Source: Bilabrum cf. latius
Taxonomy: Eukaryota; Bigyra: Bicosoecida; Bigyra; Bicosoecida
Assembly: GCA_965178125.1 (NCBI GenBank)
Contig: OZ237735.1
Coordinates: forward strand, 2,294,001-2,358,000
Direction: 5' to 3'
Length of the DNA: 64,000 nucleotides
Shown here: positions 26,201 to 38,918 of the stretch, in pieces
Position numbering within the stretch: position 1 is the first letter of the stretch
Layout: every line of letters starts with the position of its first letter
The notes under the pieces: model-generated
What the model saw: only the letters and a program-made list of their open reading frames with translations
Told to the model about the DNA's origin: nothing
Database searches by the model: none
Made by a program: the position numbers and the translations under genes

Positions 26201-29200
26201 CGTCCTGTGTCTCCCAGCTCCGGCGAGCACGCAGATACAGCTGTCTGTACGACCCCAGGCACCATTTCTTCGTGAGATGCTGCCGTTTGCACATCGGCAA
26301 GGCAGGGTAGGCCTGCTGCTGTAGCAAACGAGCCAAAGAGCTGACCTGTCAGCGATGTGCCAAGCAACAATGCTCGCTCGAACACCATCTCGTTCGGCTG
26401 ATTTGTTCTACCTATTAGTCCGCCAGGGTCTTGCGCAGCATCAATCGAACGGTTGCGCTGCAGATCGATCCAGTGCGGTGCCCCGCTTGCTGCATGCATC
26501 TCACGAATGCCTCCGAGCGGCAAATAGGGCCGCACTGCCGCACGGCACTGTGCGGCCACGATGGCAGATCGCACTGCGTTGTGCTGTGAAACATCCTGCT
26601 GCTATGCCTCGGTCCAATCGGCAGCAGCTCGCGCACCGTGTGGGGTCTGAGGCGCGCCCGTACCGGAGCTGGGGCCCTGGGGCTCTGCGCCGCTGGACGT
26701 GAACGGCTTGGCTAGAAACGAGCTGGCGGTCCACAGGTCAGAGACGAGTCGCGCGTGGCTTCCAAGGGCCTGGGCTTTTTCGGTAGCTATATCTGTCTGC
26801 TAGCCTACCAAAGCGGTGGCTGCAGCGTGCGTTGCCTCTAGCACGCACTGAGTCTGTACCCCTCGCCGCACTGCAACCCGCGCAGCTACGTCTGGCTATT
26901 GAGAGGCAAGCCTGATAGCGATCGAGTCTACGTGAGTGGCTGCCTTCCAGACATCGGCAGCTGCCAAGTCCGCACTGTCTACCAGCGACCGCTGCCCAGC
27001 CAAGCTGCCTAGCGTACCAGCAGAGGACACTTGCAGAGCCAATGCAACCGCCCCCGCCGCCCGCTGAGCTGCCGCATGCGGCCCGATGGAAGGGTTGCAC
27101 GCACGCTGGTCCCATGTCAGGCGGTGCGCTCGAGGTGATCGCGCGAGCGAGCCGAGCCGATCTGCAGGAATCGCAGCGCACGCTAGCGCGGCCTCGGCGG
27201 ATAGAGAGCTAGAAACTCGAGCGCTCGATCTCAGCGATGAGGCAACTGCGTCTGCCATCATAGGCGCAATGCAGTCGGCCATAGCTCGCCTAGCAGCTCG
27301 CACCAGTCGTGCAGGGTCGGCTACGCCACCTGCTGATCTTCCCATCTGTGTCGTGGACCGCGCAACAGCGTCCTGTAGGCGCTGCCTAGCATCTGCACTG
27401 CTACCAGCCAGCGCTCTACTACCGCCTGCTGCCTCGTACGCGACTGGTCCGAATGCATCTGGGTAGTCCATAGCTGATGTTGCTAAGCTTGGCAAACCCG
27501 CTGCTGCAAGTACCCCGACCCCGCCTGTCGGCACGAGGTTGATCCCTGAGCTGGCCCGAAGAATCCGCTGGGCCAGCAACAGGGGAGGGTCGGGGGTGCT
27601 GCCACCAGGCTTTGGCTACTCTGCAGCGCGCTCAACCAGCAAGGGCTAGCTTGGGGCGGACGCTGCGGCATCTTCCAGAACCTCGGCCACCCGAGCAGCA
27701 CCACTGAGGAACTGTAATTCCTGCCACAGCATTGCCTGGTCCCACTCCGCCTAAAGCACCCCCACCTGTGACTTTGCCTGCGCGGCTGCTGCAGCCGATG
27801 CCTCCAGTCTGGCACGAGCAACGCCCGCGGCAGCAGACACGGTCCCGTCCCATTCGATCCCTGGAGTTCGTTTCTCTGTGACCCTGTATTCCAGTGGCAG
27901 CCAGTGCCGACTCGGGGTCGACTGTGCCCCTGCTGTTGCCGCTGACAGCGGAAAGGCAGCACGGCAGGCTTCAGCCATGACTGCAGGTCGAGGCAGATGC
28001 ATGCCAATCCCGGTGGACGATGACACAGGCTTGGCCCCGAACCTGGCGGCTGCACTGCGGAGAAAAGCGAGCATGCGCTTGCTGTGCGACTGCAGATATC
28101 GGAGCCTCGAATCCACACTACTGCTGCTGCTCGCCGCCGAAGCGGGACCATTCCCAAGCGCAGAGCTAGGCATCCCCACCCAAAGAGCTTGAGCCAAAGC
28201 GCTCCGAGTTGCGACTGCCCGACGTGATACTGCCATCCGTGCATGCCCGCTAGTCTTTGCTGCGTCGATCCCGCTGCCGAGGAGACCCCTGACGGCATCC
28301 CCCTCTGTCGCCTTAGACTGCGCGTCGGGTCCGACGAACCCTTGCGCGCACAGCATCGCGGGATCGGACTGGAGGGCCCGCACAGCCTCGGGGCCATACT
28401 TCCACCGCTCTGCCACGGGACGCGGGGTTCCGTCCCACGCAAGAACCGGATGGCCCAGCGCACCCAAGGCAGCCGATGTTTTGCTAGATAGCAACACGTC
28501 AATGTTGCTGGGCAGCAGTCCGGTCGCCTCGCAGCCCGCCCTCCACATTGCAGCAGCGGTGCGACCGCAGCGCGCAAGCTCAGCAAGCGGGCGGATCGCG
28601 TCGTCAGCAGACTTGGCCGGGCTGCAGTGTAGATTGACGAGGGAAGCCAGCGATTCGCCGCATGCGATCAGGGAGGCCTGCCACTGCAGGAGTTCGTCAA
28701 CGTCGCCCACCCCCGAGCTGCCCACGCTCGTGCACCACTCGCCGCCCACAAGGGCCACGGCGGCCGCCGCGTCCGGAGATGTGACCGGAACCGGCAGGGA
28801 AGCTGGACGAGACCTAGAGATGCGGTCTGCGGTTGGGCGCAGCGGCCCCGCAAACTTTGCGGCGCCAACGGCCAAGGCGGTGGGGTGCCAAGCCCGCAGA
28901 TACGCGCTCGCTCGCTTGAACACGTTCACGGCATCAACAACTTTGTCAGTGCTGCCTAGGAGCTGCACGGTGGCGTTGTGCAGCATTCGTAGCAGCCTAA
29001 GTACCGCATCCGACAGGATTCGAGATGCGCCTGACAGCTCCATGATCGGACCGGAGGGCTCGCCATCGTTTGCCCCGGCAGACCCACCCAGCGCGCCCCG
29101 GATGATTCTTCCGAGTGCAGTGGCATGGGCTGTGATCGCTTCTTCGAAGGCCTTCTTGGGATCACCAGCAGAAGCTGTCCGGCAAATGACCGCGTGCAAT

Positions 29201-32066
29201 GCCATGGCATGCCCCACCGCAGCTGGCACAAGCGTGCCATCCAGGGCGTAGTCTTGCGGCTTGTGCACTGACGCGGCAGTCACAGAAAACATGGTTCGCT
29301 CCGGATGTGGGGCGGCCGTGCAGTGCCAGACGGCAGCGGCTGCTTCTGAAGACAACGCAGATAGGAGAGCAACAGCCCTCGGCAGCATGGGGCGGGCGAG
29401 GGACGGCACTGCTTGCAGGAGCGATATTAGTCGCTTCGCTGCCGGTACAAGCTGGGCCAATCTGCGTCTGAACCTCTGGCCTGAGTGCTTGCTGGCTCGT
29501 AATGATGACGACTCGATGCGTTTGGCGAGCCGGCAGCCGCGGAGACTCTGCATCTGCGCCTGGCTGGGCTTGCACAGAGCGAACGATACGTGGTCCAGGG
29601 GATCGGGGTCCGGAACTCCGATGGCAGCCCCCTCACTGCGCCTAGACTGGGGCTCCAAAATGTCTCTCGTTGCGAATTCGAACGCGTCCTCCTCCGCCGG
29701 GCTGTACAAGGCACCACTCACCAGCGAGGAGCCGGACCCTCCCGCTTCCAGCCACACCGAGGCGGTCCTTCCCCACTCCCTGTGGAGGTCAATGCCTATC
29801 CCAGAAAGCACCCCGCACTCCCAAGCACCTCCAGTCCCGGTGGTTCCTCCCCCAATGCCATCACCAGGAGCGGGAGCGAGCCCAGTCCCGGGATCAACCC
29901 CGAGTGCGCAGTACCTGAGCTGCGGGGGCAGCGCAGACGTCGGGCGAAAGTCAGCGCTCATGACTGACCGAATCGCCGGGGCTGCGTACCTACCAATCGG
30001 GGCGCTGAATCCATGGGACAGCAGCGCAATCAAGAGGGAAACTAGAGGGTCATCGCCCAATCCTTGCCCCAGGTCGGCACGGCACGCAGCGCCACCGGAA
30101 GCACCTCCAGCGGCAGCAGCTGCTTTGAGGGCCGCACCTGCGCCTGCAGCACCGGCACCGAGACCAAGGGGGCAGACAAGCAGGCCCAGTAGCACCCATC
30201 GTCGAGCCCTTGCGTGCAGGTGGAGCCAGTGCGCGTCGTGCAGCGCCGCAGCGGATGGCTGCACAAACAGAGCGTCGTTGTCAGCAGCAGGCAGCACCCC
30301 TGCGGGGTCAAGGAGAGCCGCGGCACTGCTGGTCGCTCCCGGTGCTGCCAAGGCAGACGACATGGTCGTGCTATCACCGGAAGCACCATCCGAAACGCTT
30401 CCCATCGACCTGCGCCCAGGCCCGTGGGGAGCGCTGAGCACGGCCCCCCGGGGAACAACCCTGCCCACGCCAGCGCCAGCGAAAGAGGACACGGCGGTAC
30501 CGAACGATTTCCGCGCGCTTATCCCGCTGCCGTGGGCCCCAGCACCGCCACTCAGCACGGACCCGCGCTCGAACGCGACGGACAGTGCTGCGCTTCTCCT
30601 CGAAAGGTTGCTTGAGCTGGAGGACGCACTACTTCCAGATCGCCCGGCGGCGGCGCGGGCGGCGATCGCCGCTGCTTCTGCCGGATCAGCAGGCAGGGCA
30701 GACTCGCCCTCCCCAATGGAAGGCATCGCGGACGAGGTAGCCGACCTGGCGGCGCCGCCGGAACCTCCAGCGGCCGCCGACGGCCTGCCCCTGAACGCAC
30801 CGTGTGCGATCGCGGGCTGTGCCAGCGTGGCCAGCGGCGTGATATCTTCGTCCCAGGCTCGGGAGGCGCCATCGAGTAGGTGCTCGGTCCGCAAAATGCG
30901 CGGCGCCAGGTTCCGCAAACAGGCAGAGTACCAGCCGCTGCAGGCCGGTGCAAAGCTCGCCTGGGCAGCTCGGGTCGGTTCCGCAGACTGCCATCCCGCT
31001 CCGTAGCTGGGGTTTCCGGTGCAGGCGAGTAACAAGCGCTTGCACCGAGCGTAGGGCGTGACGTCCACTGCGGCTCGGGGCACGTTGATCTGGACGGGTC
31101 CTGTTGCTCCGTCGCGAGATGTCTCGGCGGCTGATGCGAACGCGTGAGCAGCGGCTACTAGGCGAGCGTGCTCGCCCCAAGCCCCGATTGCGTGCGCAAG
31201 ACGCAACGCTACCACGGGAATTTCCATCAGGTGCTGCATTGAGGCCGGCAGGGCATCTGCCGGAGCGGCGCAGTTGCCCGATGATGCTCGTCGCCACGCT
31301 CGGCTTGCGAGCGAGTCCGACTTTGATCCAGACTGTGACTACGGACCCGTAGCTAGAGAGTTTCCTTCGGAACCACACATCAATGAACTTGCCTCGGCGC
31401 ACAACGAGCCAGCGTTCTGCCACCAGCTGGCTGCGCTGTCGAGCACTTGAGCGAGTGGGGAGAGGCTGGACTTGATCTCGGTAGCTCGGGCACCGTCGGC
31501 AAGGAATTCGGCGGAGACCGGGTCCGACTGCGAAACCATTTGAATCAAAGATACACATGGGTTGCGCGTTGAGTACATACGCAGATGAGGTAAAGGCAAA
31601 CGAGGCCCACGGTTCTTACAGTTGCTAGCGTTTCAATCGCACTGAAGCACTGTAGCAGTGAAGCTCGGGACCTCTCCCACGATGTACGTTCCGCAGCAGG
31701 TGTATTGGAAGCCGTCCTGGACACCGACGACCTTCTATCCCGTGCTCCATCAGGCTATGGGTGGCTGGACGCCCCGGATGCACCTCCGCCAGGTCGGCGC
31801 TGCGCAGCGGATGAAGCAGATCGATCCCGACCGAACATCCCGGGCCCAACGCTAAAGAGATTTACCATAGTACTGTCTGGGTCTGGCACTGGGACCAGCA
31901 ACGGGGGCACTGCCCAATCCGGAAGCTCGGGACCGGGTCGATCCGATGCTCCGATTGCGGCGCGCAACGCAGAGGATGTGAGAGCAGCAGCATCGCCGAG
32001 CTTGCCAATGATGCGCTCGCCATCGTATACGATCTAGCATGCCGATTCATGCAGCTTGGCACTCAT
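23254..32066 (-). CDS. Giant Ala-rich protein (~2,906 aa) of unknown function
   Basis: Exon 1 is 32066-31620 (149 codons, ATG at 32064-32066, one TAG-Gln at 32037). A 92-bp intron follows at 31528-31619 (GTAAGA...TCGCAG). Exon 2 is 31527-23254 (2,758 codons). Exon 2 holds repeated in-frame TAGs (31339, 27751, 27646, 27616, 26896, 25498, 25186, 24835 among them). It stops at TAA (23254-23256), one of only two TAA stops in the window. The composition is strongly Ala/Ser/Gly-rich, with many short amphipathic helices that could form a helical-repeat scaffold. No catalytic motif or membrane segment stands out. N-terminal residues IVYDGERIIGKLGDAAAL are the least biased part. It is head-to-head with the NPHP1-like gene. 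Coding status is firm from length; function is unknown. Confidence 0.72.
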
Positions 32067-32195
32067 TTTGCAAGCCAAATAGGAATGGATCCCTCCTGTC
32101 GCGAAGCCTGGTCGCAAGCTAGTTTTGATTTGTTGGGTGTGGTTTGAGGTATATCCAACGGGTGCGAAACAGAAAGTGGCGATAAAAGATACATC
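32067..32195. promoter_or_regulatory. Divergent promoter region, giant Ala-rich gene and NPHP1-like gene
   Basis: These 129 bp lie between opposing ATGs. GATAAAAGA lies just upstream of the + strand ATG at 32196. No other signal was recognised. Confidence 0.35.
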
Positions 32196-35100
32196 ATGGC
32201 CGACGATTTTGGTGGTACCCTAGCTACTCTTCGAAATATATAGGCAGATATTCGCATTCAGCTCGAAGATAGCGAGAAGCCCCTTCAAATAGGAGACAGG
32301 GTTCAGGGCTACTATCCGTCGGAGGATGGGGGAGAAGGGAGCTTTTACGGGGGGCGTGTCGAAAAAATGAACTTGAAGGATGGCACATACTTTGTTGTAT
32401 TTGATGATGGAGACGAAGACGACTTTCATATTTGGGAGCTTCGTCGAGAGCTGTCCCGGGACACCACAGTGGAAGCATTGTCCAGAGATGGAAAGTGGGT
32501 GTCAGGAAAGGTAAGAGGCTCGCACGCAGTCCATCCAGTGCCTGATCTGATCTGGCGACTAGGTTTAATTTTTTGATTGGACCCAACAGCACTTCTCGGG
32601 CGCAGGTGTCTAGCGTTACTGAAGATGGCGAGTACCAGGTAATCGCTGAAGACGGGGCCGTGCTCGAAGGTGGACCGTTCACGCGACGTTAGCTCCGCAT
32701 GCCTCTGAAAATTGGATCCGATGTGTACTACGTTGAAGGCGGGCGCGGGCGCGAGCAGGCAGCGCGGGTGCTGCACCACTCCAGCAGCAGGGGCGAGTAC
32801 GAGGTGCAACTGCTCAGCGAGCGCGACATCGAGGACGAGCAGCGGGCCATCGAAGCCGGAATGGACCCAGACAGTGACGATCTTGATCAAGACAGGAGAC
32901 GCTACGATGACCGAGACCGCAGGGACTCGAGGGACCGCCACGGCAGCAGGCGAAGCAGGCTCCGGGCTGGGCCCCACGAGCTGCGCGCGTGCATCGACGG
33001 CCGCACCGCCTCGAGACTGCTCGCACTCCTGGACGATTCTGACCTCGCCGCTCCGCTCCGAGCCGACAAGCTGGAGGAGTGCCTCAGGCTGTGCGGCGCT
33101 ATCATCGAGGACGCTGCCGTGCAGGCAGTGCTGGAGGCCGCGCAGAACAAGGGCAGGCAGGCCTCCAGGGCACTGGAGAGCAGAGGCATGCGCCATCGGC
33201 TCGTGGTATCGTCGGGCAGGCACGGGGACGGATCACTGCACGCTGGCAGGCGGCAGCGCAGCAGCAGCAGCAGCAGGATGAGGAGGAGCGGCACCCGTCG
33301 GGGGGGCGGGGCCTCATCGGGGGCCGGCGGTGACTACGATAGGGAGCCTGCGTTTGGACCAGGGCAGGCGCCCACGGAGGCGCAGGCGGGCCGGACTGCC
33401 GTGGCCGTGCTGTTGGCACTGGACGACACTCCGGAAGGCCTGCAGGCGTGGTGCATGGCTCGTGGAGCCGCCGCCCTGCCTTTCTTGCAGGCGGGTGCCG
33501 GTTCGTTGGCAGCTCGTGTGGGTCAGCGGCGCCGACTGGGTAGGGCTGCCGGCCGCATGCGGGACGGTGACGGCGCCGAAGACGAGGCGGACGCGGCAGC
33601 GAGAGGGGGATACGTCTCCGAGCTGCCGCCACTAGAGGGCGCGGGTGTGCTGGCCCGCAAGCTGCGAGAGGAGCTGCAGCTCGCGGTGCAGAAACTGGTG
33701 GAGGCGGGGGAACCTGCGCCCGTTGCGCGCGTGCTGTCCGAGATGGACCGCTCATCCGACGGCGGGCTGTCGCTGGACGAACTGAAAGAGCTGTTGCGCA
33801 GGCTAGGGATCGACGACATGGAGCAGACCTAGATGAAGCTGCTTGCAGAGTCGCTCGACTCGGACGGCAGCGGGGACGTGAGCGTGGAGGAGCTCCGTGA
33901 ATTCCTGGGGGATGGTCGCACCGCCGAAGAAGGGGGTGAGGAAGTGGGGCTGGTGGCCACCCGCCTGCGGGCCGCTCTCTTCTCGGCCGCGATCGCCGAT
34001 GGTGACCCGTCGGGTGGAGCGGCAGGCGGGGACGGGGGCCGAGGCGAAGACCTTGGGAAGGGCGAACGCAGCAGGGACAGGGACAGGGGTAGGGACAGGC
34101 GCGGCGCGTCGAGCGGGGCGGGCGACGGCAGCGAGCCGTTGTCCCCCACGCTGCTCAAGCTCATGCGCTCGATCGACACCGACAAGGACGGCAGGGTCAC
34201 CCCGAAGGAGATTCAGATCGCGGCGCAGCAGCTGGGCATTCCTCTGGGTCCCGAGCAGGCCCGCCGGCTCATTGATCGCCTGGACAAGGACAAGGACGGG
34301 TCCGTGTCCGTGGACGAGCTGGCTGCCTTTGTGAACCAGAAGCAGTTTGCGCGCAGCCTGCAGCGAAGGCTGGCGCAGCTGTACCGGTCTCTGGCGCGGC
34401 ACGGCAGGAGCCTGGAGCGCGAGCTCAGGGAGGAGGAGCAGGGCAGGAGGCGGGCGTGGAGGCGACACGACAGGGACATGCGAGAGCGCGGCGGGGGGTC
34501 GGGGATGGGCGGGTTTGACGCCGGCGGCGGGTGGGGCCAGGCAGCGTACTACCCCGAGGACATGGGCGGGGCAACTGCGGAGGACTACAGGGACCAGAGG
34601 GACGGAGACGAGGAGCGGATCACGGGGGAGATGCGGCAGGCCGCTCTCCCCGCGGACTTTGCCTCTGCCGTATCTGTGCGCGAGTGCATGGTCAGGCTGG
34701 GCGCGACCCTCAGCGACTTGCAGATCGACGCCGTGTGCGCCGCTGCGGCGGCCACGGACTCGGGCAGGCCCGACGCCGTGGACATCCGCAAGCTGGTGCG
34801 AGTGGTGGCCAGCGCCTCGGAGGCCTACGAGCAGCGTGAACGGGAGGGTGACGCGGGGGACAAGCCGACCGACGACCCTGTGGCGGATTTGGCAGGCGCT
34901 GGCGGGGCGGCGGACGGCGCGCTGGGCGTGGGAGGCATGGCCTCGGGGGGTTCCGTCGTGGCTGGGATCCGGGGCATCGACGGTCCAGTGCTGCTCAGCA
35001 GCGGCCCCGCGGCGGCCACGCATGAGGAAGGCGGTGCCAGGCTGTCGTACCTCAGACCCGAGGACATTCAGGTGGCGGGAGCAGAGGGCGGTACCGTCGA

Positions 35101-38100
35101 GGCGATGCCCGACGATCTCGTCGCGCCCGACGCGTCCGAAGCGCAGCTGGGTTTCCTCACCGAGGGCATGCTGCCTGCCGAGTCGGCTGGAAGCAGGCGG
35201 AAAGGGCTCGACTTGGCGGCGGTGCGTGCCGGCATGGATGCCGCGTGCGGGCGGTACGGCTGGCACGACACGCTGTGGAGGAGCGCGGTCCGGGGAGCTG
35301 TGGCGGTGCTTGCCTCCCCTTTCGCATCTACACCGGATTCGGGCGGGCCGTCGTTGATTGGCGGGGCGGCGGGTGCGATGGCCGGCGGCGGCATGCCCTC
35401 CACCTCGCGCCAGATCCCGCAGTGGCGGTTGCCCGCGGCGCTGTCGGTGCTGGGCATCGAGGCCTCTCAGGAAGAAGCCATGGGCCAGGTGGCGGTTGCA
35501 CAGCACGAGCTCGGCTCTTCCGCTGCCCTTGCCGCCGGCGGATCCGCTGCCGTCGGCGGGAGCGGGGCTGGCAGCATGCCGCTTTCGGAGGCTATCGTGG
35601 AGCGTGCGGCCAGGCGACTGAGCCAGCTACAGCTGGGCAGGGGCATGTCGGCTCGGCAGCTGTGCCGGATCCGGGCCGCGCTGGACGTCTTTGCCAACCG
35701 TGGCAGCCGTCCTGGGTTTCTCTCTCGATCCGAGCTGGCATACGCTCTCGCTGGGTCCGCCGTGGAAAAGGCGGGGGCCGAGCCGGGGGTACCTGCACGG
35801 GACGGCGCGGCGAGCAGCAGAGCCGGCGATGACCTGCAGAGGACGGGATCCAGCAGCAGCAGCAGCAGCAGCAGGCGGACCAGGGGTGAACTCAGTCTGC
35901 GGGACACGACGTTCGGTCTCGGCGTGCGTCCAGACGACGCTGTTGTGCTCGCAAATGCGGTGCAGTCGGACGATCCCAACGGGCTCGTCGAGGTGGCCGC
36001 CTTTCTGGGCACCCTGCAGCGGGCGGCTGCCGGGCTCTGGGTGCCCGAAGCGTCATCGCCTGCCGTGCGCAGGGCATTGGCAATGCTGTGCGGCCCACTG
36101 ACCATGCTGCCGCAGTCCAGGATCGTCCCCAGCCCGGCCGCGATGCAAGGGGGTGGGGCCGGTCAGGACCTCGCGGTGTCGTTCGGAGGCGGCGCTGGCG
36201 CCGCTGCCGGCGGCAGCGGCCGGCCGGGGGCACCCGACAGAACCGTCTTCACCGGTCTGCCACCGCCGCACGAATTGGGCCCCGCCGTCGCCGCTTTGGC
36301 CCTGGCTCGCCTCCCTCGCACCTACCGCCCCTCGCTGCTGGCAGCCGTGGGTGCAGCACTCCCGCAGCATGGGAACTCCTTCGCGTCTCCCATAGGTTCC
36401 GCAGACGGTGGCGCCGCGCAGTTTCTTGCCCCCGTTCCGGAACCGGACCCAACCGGTGCGGTGCGAGCCGCCCTGCGAAGCGGCCGCACCGAGGAGCCCA
36501 TGGCGTCGACGAGGGCAGGAAGCGGTCCCGATGGCGCGCTGGGGCTGGTGAGGGGCAGGGGGGCGGATGGTCTGGGCCTAGGGCTGGGGTGGTACGACAT
36601 CGTGCCCGACAGTGGGGCGTCCGCCCAGGCTGCGGGCTGCCTCGGGATCGATCGGCCGTCGGCGGTCCCCGGCCTCAGCCGCTTCATGAGCCCGCTGCGG
36701 CTGCTCGGTGCCGAGGACACGGACGTGTGGGCCTTTGGATCGGAGCAGGTGAGACCGCTTGGCACCAGCGGGGCCTCATGCATCCGTTAGGCGGTGGTTG
36801 AGGCCGTGCAGGCGCAGGGCGTTCCCGTGCCGGTGGAGGGCCAGAGGGCCGCAGTGGTGGGTCGCGTGCTGCGCTTCTGCAGGTGCGACCTGGTGAAAGC
36901 GGAACAGGTCGGGATCGGCGCTGGCCTGCCCGCGGCAGGGGGTTTTCCCGGCGCCCAATAGCCCGCTTAGTCCGGGGCGATGATGCCGGGCTCTGGCGCC
37001 CTTGTTCCCCCGCAGCAGCAGTAGCCCGCCTCCACCAAGACCCGTCTCAGGCTCATGGGCCCGGTACAGAGCACGCCGGCGGCTTGGGACAACGCGCGGG
37101 AGGACGAGTGGGACTTCAGTCCCTCCCAGCTTTGGTACGCCAAGGAGCAGGAGCACGCCCGGGAGAAAGCCAGGGCGGAGGGAGTGCCTGGCGCCAACGC
37201 GCCCTACGATGGCCCCTTCGTTGGGCACCTGGTAGGCATGCCCCACGCGGAAGCAAAGGCGCAGTCCGCCACTGCTGTTGCGGAACTCAGGAAGGACAGC
37301 CGGCCGGGGGCGCCGCGCACCGAGGGAACAAGTGCCGGGGCGGCTCTCCCCTCCGACTGGAACCCCGCCAAGTGGCTCGTCAGGACCGACCATCCCAGGC
37401 TGCCGGGCAGGGACGCCGACCCGTACTCCGGCGCGGGGGACGGGAAGGCAAGGCTGTTCTTCGAGCTGTCCATGGTGGTGAGAGTTGACGCTGGCATCGC
37501 GGCGAGCGTGGCGGCTGGCAGGGACCCTTCGGCCGCCTCCGGTGCCCCAGCCGCGGGAGCGGGCCCCGGGATGGGCTCGATCGGCGGGCAGGCAAGTGGC
37601 ACGTCGAGTGGCGGCGGCGGGTCGGAAGAGCTCATCGAGGTGTCCTGTGGGTGGGGCATCGGCGTGCTGGATGCGTGGTGCGCCCAGGGAACAACGCAGC
37701 GGGTGGAGGTGCCCCTCAGGTACGGGCCCGCGCCCGAAGGCCTAGAGTTCATCGAGGATGACAGCAGGCAGCAGCGGAGCGGCGCGCGATCCATCCTCAA
37801 GATGTTTTCGGGGCACACGCCCTCGAGGCTGGTGCTGTCCATCACGCCTGCATCGCGACTCGCGGCCAAGCAGAGGGCCCAGCTGGCCCTGCTTCCGCTG
37901 ACCACCATCGCCCCCACCCACGCCCTGCCCGTGCTGGCAGCCTTCCGGCTGTGCCTGGCGGATGCCCTTAGCATCGAGGATCCCGCGGCCGCCGACGAGG
38001 ACTCCGCCGAAAACCTCGTCTTTGCGCCCGCCAGCGCGGTGCTGCGGCGGCTTATGGGCGACCCCTCCGCGATGGACGCACTCTCGGCCGCATGGGAGGC

Positions 38101-38611
38101 AGCCAAGCCGCACGTGAAAGACCCCTTCGCGCTGCGGGCGGCGCTCGCCTCTGTACTGCTGAGGATGTGGGGCGTGGATGCGGACGTGTCGAGGCGGCTG
38201 GAGATGGCGGCTCGGGCAGTGCACCAGACCGGCCTGGCGGCGGGAGGGGGTGCCGCGGCTCTTGTGCTCGGGGCGGGAGGAGGCCTCGCTGGGGGGGGAA
38301 GTGCCGCAGCTTCCGCCGCTCTTTCAAAGAGCGCGGGGCCTGCTGGATCCGTGTCAGCCCAGGGGCTTGATAGGGCGAGACGGCACTGGGGCCGCGCGGC
38401 GGCCGCCATGGCCGCGCATGCCTTCGCTGCCGGGGACGCAGTGGCAACGTGCGAGCCATTAGTGGGAGAGTCGAGCGCGCAGTGGGAAATGCAGGAAGGT
38501 GCCTCTACGGCGTCCAATGCGCCGGGGCAGGCGAGCCGGCGGGTGGGGTCGAGTGCGCCGTTTGACGTGCTGGAAAGCGCGATGGGCTATGGTGCCAGGC
38601 CCGGCATTTGA
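32196..38611 (+). CDS. Tudor-like/EF-hand protein with nephrocystin-1-like C-terminal domain (2,106 aa)
   Basis: Exon 1 is 32196-32510; a 95-bp intron (GTAAGA...GCGCAG) precedes exon 2 at 32606-38611, which ends in TGA. TAG-Gln codons include 32241, 32690, 33830, 36788, 36958, 36968 and 37021; the last directly follows a CAG run. The N-terminus carries two or three Tudor/agenet-like strands (GDRVQGYYPSEDGG, YFVVFDDGDEDDFHIWEL, then KIGSDVYYVEG). Four EF-hand loops follow near residues 485, 522, 625 and 664; DSDGSGDVSVEE, DTDKDGRVTPKE and DKDKDGSVSVDE are canonical. After a long Gly/Ala-rich middle, residues ~1720-1960 resemble the nephrocystin-1 C-terminus: FFELSMVVRVDAGI, IEVSCGWGIGVL, LALLPLTTIAPTH and DPSAMDALSAAWEAAK. 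NPHP1 works at the ciliary transition zone, so a flagellum role is inferred. The EF-hand/Tudor N-terminus differs from the SH3-bearing animal protein. Confidence 0.72.
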
Positions 38612-38918
38612 GGCAGCTCCGTCGACTGGGAGCACCACGAGACCTGAGCCTGAATACTATGGTTGTTGTGCTGCCTATTTGGGCCGTTTCTGGTGCATGT
38701 AAGGTGCGGATCTAGTCCGAAATCACATGGGACTTGTTGCCACGGAGCCTGTGCCTGGGTAGCCGGAAAGGTCCGAGGATCGGATCATGTCAGGAACAAA
38801 CCGGAATCGAGAATCCACCGACCGCAGGGACAGATTGTTCACAAATATCATAGGAACCAGCGAAACGACTGGCACATATCCTCCGTAGTTCTTGTGAGTC
38901 AATTAGAAAGCGTCGATT
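38612..38918. other. Intergenic spacer
   Basis: This 307-bp region lies between co-directional genes. I see no ORF, repeat or recognisable element beyond generic promoter-length sequence. Confidence 0.5.

Noticed and set aside
29261-31006. 581-codon plus-strand ORF
   Set aside because: It lies antisense to the giant Ala-rich gene, has biased composition expected of the complementary strand of GC-rich coding DNA, and shows no motif.
33803-35506. 567-codon minus-strand ORF
   Set aside because: Antisense shadow of the NPHP1-like gene, whose EF-hand motifs are on the plus strand.
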